From: Bacteroidota bacterium
GTDB lineage: Bacteria > Bacteroidota > Bacteroidia > Sphingobacteriales > Sphingobacteriaceae
Assembly: GCA_025355225.1 (NCBI GenBank)
Contig: JANYAB010000042.1
Coordinates: forward strand, 1 to 5,590
DNA: 5,590 nt
Direction of reading: 5' to 3'
Of the stretch, positions 1-5,590 are shown in pieces; the stretch's first letter is position 1; each line of letters starts with the position of its first letter. Under the pieces are notes generated by a model, which did not search any database, had not been told where the DNA came from, and saw only the letters and a program-made list of their open reading frames with translations. The position numbers were made by a program, and so were the translations under genes.

Positions 1-247
1 CTTGCCTTGACATTTTACCCGGCTCGCGCTGTTGTTTGCTTAACTGTTGAAAATGGACTGGTGTGTTCATTAGCCCTACACCTGTCAATAGATTTACCGC
101 GAGAGATATTATATAACCAGGCCTGCCGATTTGTTGCCAGCAAGTCATTTGGTATACTTTTTCTGACCATTCTTGCCCGTATTGGTAACAATTATAACTT
201 AAAATACCTTTGCGGTATTATTTTTCAATAGACGAAAACCCAGTAAA
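1..247. other. Gene-poor region at the left edge
   Basis: I see no gene here that can be defended. The longest plus-strand frame (7-231, 74 codons) has no ribosome binding site and no recognisable domain. On the minus strand a 51-codon frame runs from an ATG at 170 to a TAA at 15. Its peptide begins MVRKSIPNDLL and ends in TTARAG, is hydrophilic, and has no motif I recognise. A third minus-strand frame stays open through the left edge but gives an unconvincing peptide. A small inverted repeat (AATACC at 203-208, GGTATT at 214-219) is followed by ATTTTT and could be a weak plus-strand terminator or chance. Confidence 0.5.
182..212 (+). promoter_or_regulatory. Promoter-like sequence (TTG, 20 nt, TACCTTTG)
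   Basis: TACCTTTG at 205-212 is an exact match to the Bacteroidota -7 consensus TAnnTTTG, and a TTG at 182-184 lies 20 nt upstream, where the -33 element is expected. A transcript would start near 218-220 and run rightwards through the dyad at 248-284 and the hairpin at 288-318. No coding frame follows, so the product, if any, would be a short RNA or antisense transcript opposite the tRNA-Pro terminator. The box overlaps the small inverted repeat at 203-219, so chance is a real alternative. Confidence 0.35.
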
Positions 248-284
248 ACTTAGCCAACATGTTGTACCCATGTTGTACCTAAGT
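248..284. repeat. Imperfect dyad containing an 11-bp tandem repeat
   Basis: Two features overlap. CATGTTGTACC occurs twice in perfect tandem (258-268 and 269-279). The stretch also folds as a hairpin: ACTTAG (248-253) pairs with CTAAGT (279-284), and CAACATG (255-261) pairs with CATGTTG (269-275). A small internal loop (C254 against TAC 276-278) separates the two stems, and the apical loop TTGTACC is 262-268. In DNA terms this is a pair of inverted arms around a 7-bp core, a layout also found in tyrosine-recombinase core sites and in regulator-binding sites. No integrase gene is visible in the window, so its role is unknown. Confidence 0.6.
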
Positions 285-318
285 AAAAAATCCTTATGAA
301 TTTGATTCATAAGGATTT
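285..318 (-). terminator. Intrinsic terminator downstream of tRNA-Pro
   Basis: A perfect 13-bp stem (288-300 with 306-318) closes a 5-nt loop (301-305). Read on the minus strand, the 3' arm ends in a run of six T (complement of 285-290), three of them within the stem. It begins 11 nt after the 3' end of the tRNA, the expected place for its terminator. The stem is AT-rich but long. On the plus strand the hairpin is followed only by GATAATC, so termination in that direction would be weaker. Confidence 0.8.
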
Positions 319-328
319 GATAATCAAG

Positions 329-402
329 TCGGGATGAGAAGATTCGAACTTCCGACCTCCAGCACCCCATGCTGGCGCGATACCGGGCTACGCTACATCC
401 CG
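329..402 (-). tRNA. tRNA-Pro, anticodon GGG
   Basis: A complete 74-nt cloverleaf reads on the minus strand. The acceptor stem is CGGGATG (402-396) paired with CATCCCG, with discriminator A at 329. The D-arm has the usual AGCCCGGTA loop with a GCG/CGC stem. The anticodon stem CCAGC/GCTGG closes the loop ATGGGGT, which places GGG at positions 34-36. The variable loop is AGGTC, and the T-arm GGAAG-TTCGAAT-CTTCT contains one G-T pair. It should read CCC, and CCU by wobble. CCA is not encoded (the gene is followed by CTT), so the tail must be added after transcription. The gene has its own promoter upstream and a terminator downstream. Confidence 0.96.
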
Positions 403-414
403 AAAATGGGAGGT

Positions 415-422
415 CAAATATA
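415..422 (-). promoter_or_regulatory. -7 promoter element for tRNA-Pro
   Basis: TATATTTG on the minus strand (422 to 415) matches TAnnTTTG exactly and ends 12 nt before the first base of the mature tRNA. Transcription would start near 408-410, giving a 5' leader of roughly six nucleotides. No clear TTTG is visible at the -33 distance; the region there is AT-rich with a TTTTAAAA stretch. Confidence 0.6.
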
Positions 423-472
423 TTAATTTTAGTTTTAAAACCGTCTTCTTTGAGGCTATGAAAATTGTAAAG

Positions 473-521
473 CTCGCATGGAAGGGTTCGAACCTACGAA
501 ACGATATTCACTGGAAATCCA
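473..521 (-). other. tRNA 3'-half-like relic (possible Ser-type)
   Basis: On the minus strand this resembles the 3' part of a tRNA. The T-arm is GTAGG-TTCGAAC-CCTTC (497 to 481), pairing at four of five positions around a canonical TTCGA loop. It is followed by seven acceptor-like bases CATGCGA (480-474) and then G (473). Upstream lies a possible long variable arm (GAA...TTC, about 509-498) and a TGGA...TCCA anticodon-arm-like segment (521-512). A long variable arm, a G discriminator and a possible GGA anticodon would suit tRNA-Ser. However, no 5' half is present: the sequence runs straight into the exporter's stop codon at 525-527. It may be a decayed tRNA, an attachment-site remnant, or a chance hairpin built on the GGTTCGAACC palindrome. 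Confidence 0.3.
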
Positions 522-524
522 AGA

Positions 525-1784
525 TTAAACTGGCTGCAGATGCTGCTCGTCAATAGCGGGCATTGTTTGCTGTTGTTTCAGCCTTTCCTTACGCAAATAA
601 CGGAAATGAAGCAGGCCTATCAGCAAGGCAAATATTCCTTCCATCAGCATGGTATCGGGCGTGCCTATCCATTTAGATATGGAGCCTATCAGCAATCCGC
701 CGAGAGGCTGCATTCCAAAAAATGCCATTGCGTAATAACTGATCACCCGACCGCGCATGCCCGGTTCTACCGTAGTTTGGATCAGCGTGTTGCTTACCGT
801 GATCTGCGACATCATTCCAAACCCGGCAACCGTAGCAAATACCAGGGCCAGGGGATAATTTCCTTCATGCGAAAACAGGATAAGCCCTGCACCAAACACC
901 AATGTATTAATAGCCAATATCTTTTTTAAGTCGTTTCCAGCTTTAAGCGACGCAAGGAAAATTGCCCCGCAAAAAGCGCCCAGGCCAATCACGCTGTCTA
1001 TAATGCCAAAAGTCGATGCAGTGCCTTTAAAAATATCTTTTGCGTATACCGGCAGCAGGGTGCTGAAGGGCAACACAAACAAACTAATGAGCCCAAGCAT
1101 CAATATAACAAAAGCTATTGAAGGGGTATTTTTTAAATACACCATTCCCTCGCGTAATTCGGCCAATATATTTTGGGTGTGTACCCGTTTCGTATATTGG
1201 GGCAGCTTCATCAGCAAAAGAGAACCGATAACTGCCATAAAACTTAAAGCATTTAACAGGAAACAAACACCATCGCCCAGGTTTTCGAGTACAAAACCAG
1301 CAATGGCCGGCCCGATAAGCCTCGACAGGTTAACCATTGACGAATTTAGTGCGAGCGCGTTTGGCAGGTCTTTCTTGTCATCAATCATTTCATAAACAAG
1401 CGATTGCCTTGCCGGTATGTCAAATGCGTTGATCACGCCTAATAATACGCTTAGCGTTAATATCTCCCAAACAGCATAATGCCCGGCAAGGATGAGTATG
1501 GCCAATATAGATGCCTGCACCATTGACGCAACCTGGGTAGTTAAAAGTACCCTGAAACGGTCGTACCTATCGGATACAACTCCGCCCATTAACGAAAACA
1601 GGAAAGATGGGAACTGGCTTGCAAAAAGTGTTAGTCCAAGCATAAATGTAGAATGGGTAAGCGAGTAAATTACCCAGCTCACTGCTGTTTTCTGCATCCA
1701 TGTCCCAATCAGCGAAACTGATTGACCTATAAAATATAGCCGGTAGTTGCGGCTTTTAAAAGCGCTAAAAGTTGTTATATTCAT
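525..1784 (-). CDS. MFS exporter, DHA3 / MFS_3 type, 12 TM
   Basis: An inner-membrane secondary transporter of 419 residues, the usual length for the DHA3/MFS_3 group (the EntS-like drug and siderophore exporters), which drives efflux with the proton gradient. The N-terminus (FSAFKSRNYRLYFIGQSVSLIGTWMQ) is typical of the group. The family's motif A lies in loop 2-3 at residues 67-78, with D72, R73, D75, R76 and R78. FDIPARQS is at 121-128, the motif-C-like stretch NLSRLIGPAIAG at 152-163, and the C-half signature PGMRGRV at 341-347. Hydrophobic segments fit 12 helices with a charged central loop near 194-215, and the tail after about 395 is cytoplasmic and Gln-rich. The ATG at 1784 is supported by AGAAGGA (1795-1789), four bases upstream. 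It lies 40 bp downstream of the marR gene on the same strand, so is probably cotranscribed and repressed by it. The substrate cannot be read from sequence; a toxic small molecule or drug is the likely class. No clear terminator follows the stop. Confidence 0.94.
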   Translation of the reverse strand: MNITTFSAFKSRNYRLYFIGQSVSLIGTWMQKTAVSWVIYSLTHSTFMLGLTLFASQFPSFLFSLMGGVVSDRYDRFRVLLTTQVASMVQASILAILILAGHYAVWEILTLSVLLGVINAFDIPARQSLVYEMIDDKKDLPNALALNSSMVNLSRLIGPAIAGFVLENLGDGVCFLLNALSFMAVIGSLLLMKLPQYTKRVHTQNILAELREGMVYLKNTPSIAFVILMLGLISLFVLPFSTLLPVYAKDIFKGTASTFGIIDSVIGLGAFCGAIFLASLKAGNDLKKILAINTLVFGAGLILFSHEGNYPLALVFATVAGFGMMSQITVSNTLIQTTVEPGMRGRVISYYAMAFFGMQPLGGLLIGSISKWIGTPDTMLMEGIFALLIGLLHFRYLRKERLKQQQTMPAIDEQHLQPV

Positions 1785-1824
1785 TTATTCCTTCTATCAA
1801 TGGCCATTTTTTCTGCTATCGCTA

Positions 1825-2262
1825 TCATTCAAAATCCACCAGCTTAGTTAATGGCCCAATTACTTTTTTTATTAATTCTTCTTCTTCATTGCTGCAGGTT
1901 TTCCTTATGGCTTTTGCCAGCCACTCATCACGCTCGCTTCGCAACTGCGAAAGCATTTTTTCGCCGTTCTCTGTTAATGAGATCAACACTTTCCGCTTAT
2001 CGGTATCAGAAGCTTTTCGGCTGATATAACCAAGTTCGAGCAAATGATTAAGTATTTGGGACATAGACTGGTTAGTGATCTTTTCCATCGACGCCAGTTC
2101 GCTTGGTTGTAGTTCTTTGTGCTGATGAAGCAAAGAAATAGTCGAGCGTTCAGTCAGCGAAAGCTGCTGACCGGTGATGGATTTTTTACGCAACTTTTTT
2201 ATCAGCCGGGTTAATACGGTACGTAATTCTGATGCGAGCTGAAGGTCCTTGTTTTGTTGCAT
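1825..2262 (-). CDS. MarR-family transcriptional regulator
   Basis: A 145-residue winged helix-turn-helix protein, full length for MarR. A helical N-terminus (1-35) and C-terminal helices (about 103-143) would form the dimer interface. The DNA-binding core is LTERSTISLLHQHKELQPSE (36-55), the recognition helix region is about 60-76 (EKITNQSMSQILNHLLE), and the wing is SDTDKRKVLISLTENG (85-100), carrying the conserved D-x-R...LT pattern (D88, R90, L96, T97). Proteins of this family usually repress their own operon and a neighbouring exporter until a ligand binds or a cysteine is oxidised. The one cysteine (C123) is not in the OhrR position near the N-terminus, so ligand sensing is more likely. 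The gene is first in the putative operon with the MFS exporter. The ATG at 2262 has no clear Shine-Dalgarno sequence, which is common in Bacteroidota. Confidence 0.94.
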   Translation of the reverse strand: MQQNKDLQLASELRTVLTRLIKKLRKKSITGQQLSLTERSTISLLHQHKELQPSELASMEKITNQSMSQILNHLLELGYISRKASDTDKRKVLISLTENGEKMLSQLRSERDEWLAKAIRKTCSNEEEELIKKVIGPLTKLVDFE

Positions 2263-2277
2263 AATAATTAATAAAGT

Positions 2278-2291
2278 AAACTTATAAGTTT
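2278..2291. promoter_or_regulatory. Probable MarR operator (14-bp perfect palindrome)
   Basis: AAACTTATAAGTTT is a perfect palindrome between the marR -7 element (2298-2305) and the marR start codon. The predicted transcription start, about 5-7 nt after the -7 box, falls at its edge (near 2291-2293), so a bound dimer would block RNA polymerase. Its length and position suit a MarR dimer site. That it is bound by the adjacent regulator is inference; I saw no second copy between marR and the exporter. Confidence 0.5.
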
Positions 2292-2297
2292 GCCTTA

Positions 2298-2328
2298 CAA
2301 AGGTAGTGTTATTGCATTATTTAACTAA
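2298..2328 (-). promoter_or_regulatory. Promoter of the marR-exporter operon
   Basis: On the minus strand TACCTTTG (2305 to 2298) matches TAnnTTTG exactly. TTAG (2328-2325), one base from TTTG, lies 19 nt upstream at the -33 position. The predicted 5' untranslated leader is about 30 nt and carries the palindrome given separately. Confidence 0.6.
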
Positions 2329-2352
2329 CGGCTGATTATCATTTAAATGTTA

Positions 2353-2360
2353 TAATTTTG
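2353..2360 (+). promoter_or_regulatory. Candidate -7 element for the DUF4175 gene
   Basis: TAATTTTG matches TAnnTTTG and would give a leader of roughly 60 nt before the ATG at 2427. No TTTG is seen at the -33 distance. A perfect 10-bp palindrome CATTTAAATG (2340-2349) lies just upstream. A near-match one base short (TATTTTG, 2386-2392) is an alternative. Confidence 0.4.
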
Positions 2361-2426
2361 ACTGTTCCGTTTCGTTTACACTATGTATTTTGTATATTGA
2401 TAATTATTTGTTGATTAGTTAATTAT

Positions 2427-5400
2427 ATGCTGCCGCCCGGGAATTACGAATTATTAATAGACAAGATTGATACTTTCATACGTAAGTATTATTTTAATAA
2501 TCTGTTGCGCGGATTGATTTTTTTAGGAGCCGGTTTATTCTCTGCTTATGTCGCTATTACGCTAAGTGAGTACATCTGGAACTTTAATTCGGCATTCCGC
2601 ACTTTCCTTTTTTACTTTTTTATTGTTTTGAACCTTGGCCTCATTTGCTGGCTTATTATCCCGCCGTTGCTGGCCTGGTTAAAATTAGGCAAAACAATAA
2701 CCCACGATCAGGCGGCCGAAATTATAGGCAAACATTTTGATGATGTAAACGACAAGTTGTTAAATACCCTTCAACTTAAAAAACTGGCGGATGAGGGCCA
2801 GCAGCACACCGCGTTAATTGAAGCAAGCATTGATCAGAAAATTGAAGCCTTAAAACCGTTTAGTTTCCCTTCTGTAATTAACATCAGCGAAAATACAAAG
2901 TACCTTAAATATATTATTCCGCCGGTTGCCGTAATTTGCATAATCGCCCTGGCGGCGCCATCTATATTAACTGAGAGTACTAAACGACTGATCAGGCACA
3001 ACGAATATTTTGCCCCGGTGGCCCCTTTTAAATTTATAGTGCTTAATCAATCTTTGTCAGTTTTACAGGGTGAGGATTTAAAACTTGCCCTCAAACTGGA
3101 AGGTGACAAATTACCTGCAGATGTGTACATTGAAACCGCCAATAATACTTTTAAGCTGGATAAAGAGAATATCAGCCATTTTCATTACCTGTTCAGTAAT
3201 TTGCAGAAAAACACCATTTTTCATTTAAGCAGTAATGGGTTTTCGTCAACAGCTTATGAAATTAAAGTTAATCTTAAGCCATCTTTATTGCATTTCGATG
3301 TTGAACTAAAGTACCCTGCGTACCTGAACAAAAAAAATGAACGCTTGATCAATGCTGGTGACCTGACAATACCTGCCGGTACGCTTGTAAAGTGGGAATT
3401 GCACACGCAAAATGCTTCAGAAGTTTTATTCGACGTAAACAACAATCATTACAAAACGACCCCTACAGGACAAGACCTATTTGAACACACCGAAAAAATC
3501 TTAAAAAACACCACATACAAGATAAATCCGCTGAACGCATCTGTCAATCGCGGTGATTCTGCTTCTTATCGTATTAATGTAATCGCTGATGAGCTTCCTT
3601 CAATTACGGTACAGGAAAAACCCGACACCGTTAGTATCAAAGCCATTTACTTCGATGGAAAAATACATGATGATCACGGCTTTTCTTCACTCACGTTTAA
3701 TTACAAAATAGGTGCACCGGGCGACAAAAGCGCCGAACACACTTTAGTAAAACCGGTAAAAGCCGATTTAAGCAAAACACAGGCTGATTTCTTTTATTTC
3801 TGGGATCTTAAGGAATTGGGCGTTAAACCGGGCGACCAGGTAACCTACTATTTCGAAGTGGCAGATAACGATGAAGTAGCAGGCCCTAAAAAAGTACGTT
3901 CCCCGGAGCATACCATGAATATCCCGGATCAGAAGGAATTGAATGAGCAGTTGAATAATGGCACACAAGCGGTTAAACAAAAAATGCAGTCAGCAATTAA
4001 AATTGCCGGCCAGGTTGAACATGATGCGCAGAAGTTAAATGAACTATTGCTTAATAAAAATTCGTTGTCATTTGACGAGAAAAAACAGATTGATGATCTG
4101 CTTCAAAAAAAGCACGAACTTGACGAACTGGTAAAGGATATCCAGGCAGAAAATAAAAAGAACAGTTATAATCGCCAGGAAAACCAGCAGGAAAATAAAG
4201 AATTAGTAGCAAAAGAAAAACAGATCGAAAATCTGTTCAATAATATATTGGATCAGAAAACACAAGAAATGCTGAAGAAATTGCAGCAACTGATGGAACA
4301 GGAGCAGAAAGATGCCACAAGGGACGAACTGTCAAAAATGCAGATGGACAATAAATCTCTTAAAAAGGAACTCGACCGCATATTGGAACTTTACAAAAAA
4401 CTGGAATTTGATCAAAAACTAAATCAAAATATAAACCAGCTCAACCAACTTGCTGATCAGCAGCAAAAGTTAGCTGAGCAAACCAAACAACCTAATGCCG
4501 ATCAGCAGTCGCTTCAGCAGGAGCAGCAAAAGTTGCAACAGGATTTCCAGGATGTAAAAAAATCACTGGATGACTTGCAAAAAATAAATGATGATGCGGA
4601 GCACAAAAACAACTTTGAAAATCCCAAAAATGAAGAACAAAGCATAGATCAGCAAATGAGTCAAAGCGCCGAAAGCTTGCAAAAAAACAACAAGTCGAAG
4701 GCTGCTCAATCACAGCAGGAAGCAGCTAAACAAATGCAGCAGCTTGCCAATAAAATTCAGCAAAAAAACGAGGATGGGGAGGAAAGCCAAAGTAACATAG
4801 ACGCACAGCAATTGCGCGAATTATTGAAAAACCTTGTAAACAGTTCTTTCGATCAGGAAAAAGTGATGGAAACATTAAAAAATACTAACCCATCTGACCC
4901 GAATTATATTATATTAGCACAAAAACAAAAAAACATAAAGGACAACTTAAAAACAGCAGAAGATAGCCTGTATGCATTAAGTAGGAGAGTTCCACAGATA
5001 GAATCTACTGTAAATCAAGAAATCACAAGTATAAATAGCCATATCGAGCAGTCATTAGAAAACCTGGGCGAACGACGGACGGCAGAAGCCAGCCGGAACC
5101 AGCAATACGCAATGACCTCGATGAATAACCTGGCCCTTATGCTTAGTGAATCCCTTGAACAGTTGCAAAATTCGATGAAGAATGGGAAAAGCGGAAAAGG
5201 CAAATCAAAACAGCCATCGCTTTCACAACTTAATAAAATGCAGCAGCAGCTGAATCAGAATATGCAAAAGATGCGCGATCAATTGCAAAAACAGGGCAAT
5301 ATGTCGCAGAGCCAGCGTAGCGGCATGAGCGAGCAGTTGGCAAAAATGGCCAGGCAGCAACAAATAATAAGACAGGCGCTGGAAGAAATAAACAAGGAGG

Positions 5401-5590
5401 ACAATAAAGACGGCACAGGCGGTTTGGGCAATTTGGATAAAATTTCAAAAGAAATGGAACAAACTGAGAACGATATCGTAAACAGGAGAATTACCGATGA
5501 AGTGCTAAAAAGGCAACAACAAATCCAAACCCGGCTCCTGGAAGCAGAAAAAGCTGAACAGCAAAGGGAACAAGATCAGCAGCGCGAAAG
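2427..5590 (+). CDS. DUF4175-family membrane/coiled-coil protein (3' end missing)
   Basis: An open frame of 1054 complete codons that reaches the right edge without a stop. Bacteroidota DUF4175 proteins are around 1100 residues, so only a short tail is probably missing. An in-frame TGA at 2412-2414 makes the ATG at 2427 the natural start; there is no Shine-Dalgarno sequence. Hydrophobic segments at about 26-49, 57-86 and 159-182 are membrane helices. Residues about 200-495 look beta-rich and extracytoplasmic, with family-like stretches YPAYL (296-300), GDLTIPAGTLVKW (311-323), HDDHGF (414-419) and PGDQVTYYFEVADND (468-482). From about 497 to the end the chain is a long Gln/Lys/Glu/Asn-rich coiled coil, densest in Gln at 662-709, with a Gly/Lys linker at 919-931 and a GTGGLGNL break near 996-1003. 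The stretch from NDIVNRRITDEVL (1015) to LLEAEKA (1038) resembles the conserved C-terminal end of the family. No catalytic motif is visible. Function is unknown; a structural or scaffolding envelope role is a guess. Its neighbour marR is divergent and probably unrelated. Confidence 0.85.
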   Translation, partial: MLPPGNYELLIDKIDTFIRKYYFNNLLRGLIFLGAGLFSAYVAITLSEYIWNFNSAFRTFLFYFFIVLNLGLICWLIIPPLLAWLKLGKTITHDQAAEIIGKHFDDVNDKLLNTLQLKKLADEGQQHTALIEASIDQKIEALKPFSFPSVINISENTKYLKYIIPPVAVICIIALAAPSILTESTKRLIRHNEYFAPVAPFKFIVLNQSLSVLQGEDLKLALKLEGDKLPADVYIETANNTFKLDKENISHFHYLFSNLQKNTIFHLSSNGFSSTAYEIKVNLKPSLLHFDVELKYPAYLNKKNERLINAGDLTIPAGTLVKWELHTQNASEVLFDVNNNHYKTTPTGQDLFEHTEKILKNTTYKINPLNASVNRGDSASYRINVIADELPSITVQEKPDTVSIKAIYFDGKIHDDHGFSSLTFNYKIGAPGDKSAEHTLVKPVKADLSKTQADFFYFWDLKELGVKPGDQVTYYFEVADNDEVAGPKKVRSPEHTMNIPDQKELNEQLNNGTQAVKQKMQSAIKIAGQVEHDAQKLNELLLNKNSLSFDEKKQIDDLLQKKHELDELVKDIQAENKKNSYNRQENQQENKELVAKEKQIENLFNNILDQKTQEMLKKLQQLMEQEQKDATRDELSKMQMDNKSLKKELDRILELYKKLEFDQKLNQNINQLNQLADQQQKLAEQTKQPNADQQSLQQEQQKLQQDFQDVKKSLDDLQKINDDAEHKNNFENPKNEEQSIDQQMSQSAESLQKNNKSKAAQSQQEAAKQMQQLANKIQQKNEDGEESQSNIDAQQLRELLKNLVNSSFDQEKVMETLKNTNPSDPNYIILAQKQKNIKDNLKTAEDSLYALSRRVPQIESTVNQEITSINSHIEQSLENLGERRTAEASRNQQYAMTSMNNLALMLSESLEQLQNSMKNGKSGKGKSKQPSLSQLNKMQQQLNQNMQKMRDQLQKQGNMSQSQRSGMSEQLAKMARQQQIIRQALEEINKEDNKDGTGGLGNLDKISKEMEQTENDIVNRRITDEVLKRQQQIQTRLLEAEKAEQQREQDQQRE

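Noticed and set aside
15..170. 51-codon minus-strand frame as a small protein gene
   Set aside because: There is no clear ribosome binding site, promoter or recognisable motif; random frames of this length are common. Comparison with relatives would settle it.
404..472. Terminator for the exporter operon
   Set aside because: The TTTTAAAA stretch (433-440) and nearby AT-rich sequence do not form a stable stem followed by a T-run on the minus strand.
540..929. 129-codon plus-strand frame
   Set aside because: It lies opposite the MFS exporter gene, has an unnatural composition (many His, Gln, Tyr, Arg) and no ribosome binding site; it is an antisense shadow.
1003..1395. 130-codon plus-strand frame
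   Set aside because: It is also antisense to the exporter's conserved middle part, and the peptide shows no domain. The 60-codon minus-strand frame inside the same gene (1084-1266) is likewise a shadow.
1772..2029. 85-codon plus-strand frame
   Set aside because: It overlaps the end of marR and the start of the exporter in antisense. Both of those are clear families, so this frame is spurious.
4407..4550. Gln-codon-rich stretch as a nucleotide repeat or CRISPR-like array
   Set aside because: The similarity between units comes from repeated CAG/CAA codons in a coiled coil; spacing is irregular and there are no constant repeat units or spacers.
3254..5448. Five minus-strand frames of 62-73 codons (3254-3445, 3768-3980, 4492-4713, 5015-5203, 5230-5448)
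   Set aside because: All are antisense to the uninterrupted DUF4175 frame, and their Phe/Cys/Ala-rich composition is what reversed Gln/Lys/Glu codons produce.

Overview
The window looks like chromosomal DNA of a Bacteroidota bacterium, most likely Sphingobacteriaceae (Mucilaginibacter/Pedobacter-like). The grounds are three matches to the Bacteroidota -7 element TAnnTTTG at sensible distances from genes, a tRNA gene with no encoded CCA, an AT-rich divergent intergenic region, and a very long DUF4175-type protein of the Bacteroidota kind. The genus is inferred from general character, not from a marker gene.

Layout. Positions 1-247 hold no convincing gene. Positions 248-284 form an imperfect dyad that includes an 11-bp perfect tandem repeat. 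It is followed by a strong hairpin (288-318), best read as the terminator of tRNA-Pro(GGG), which is on the minus strand at 329-402 with its own promoter. Between the tRNA and the next gene lies a short stretch resembling the 3' half of a class II tRNA (473-521). Next come two minus-strand genes that form a probable operon: a MarR-family regulator (1825-2262), then 40 bp downstream a 12-TM major facilitator exporter of the DHA3/MFS_3 type (525-1784). The start region of marR has a TAnnTTTG promoter and a perfect 14-bp palindrome at the predicted start of transcription, the arrangement expected of an autorepressed MarR-efflux pair.

A 164-bp divergent intergenic region separates marR from a large plus-strand gene starting at 2427 and running off the right edge (1054 complete codons, no stop). 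Its product has three N-terminal membrane helices, a periplasmic beta-rich region and a roughly 550-residue Gln/Lys/Glu-rich coiled coil. I assign it to the DUF4175 family; its function is unknown.

No CRISPR array, transposase, phage gene or toxin-antitoxin pair is visible. The least explained parts are the 182-318 region (promoter-like box plus two hairpins, a possible small RNA or recombination site) and the tRNA-like relic next to the exporter gene.
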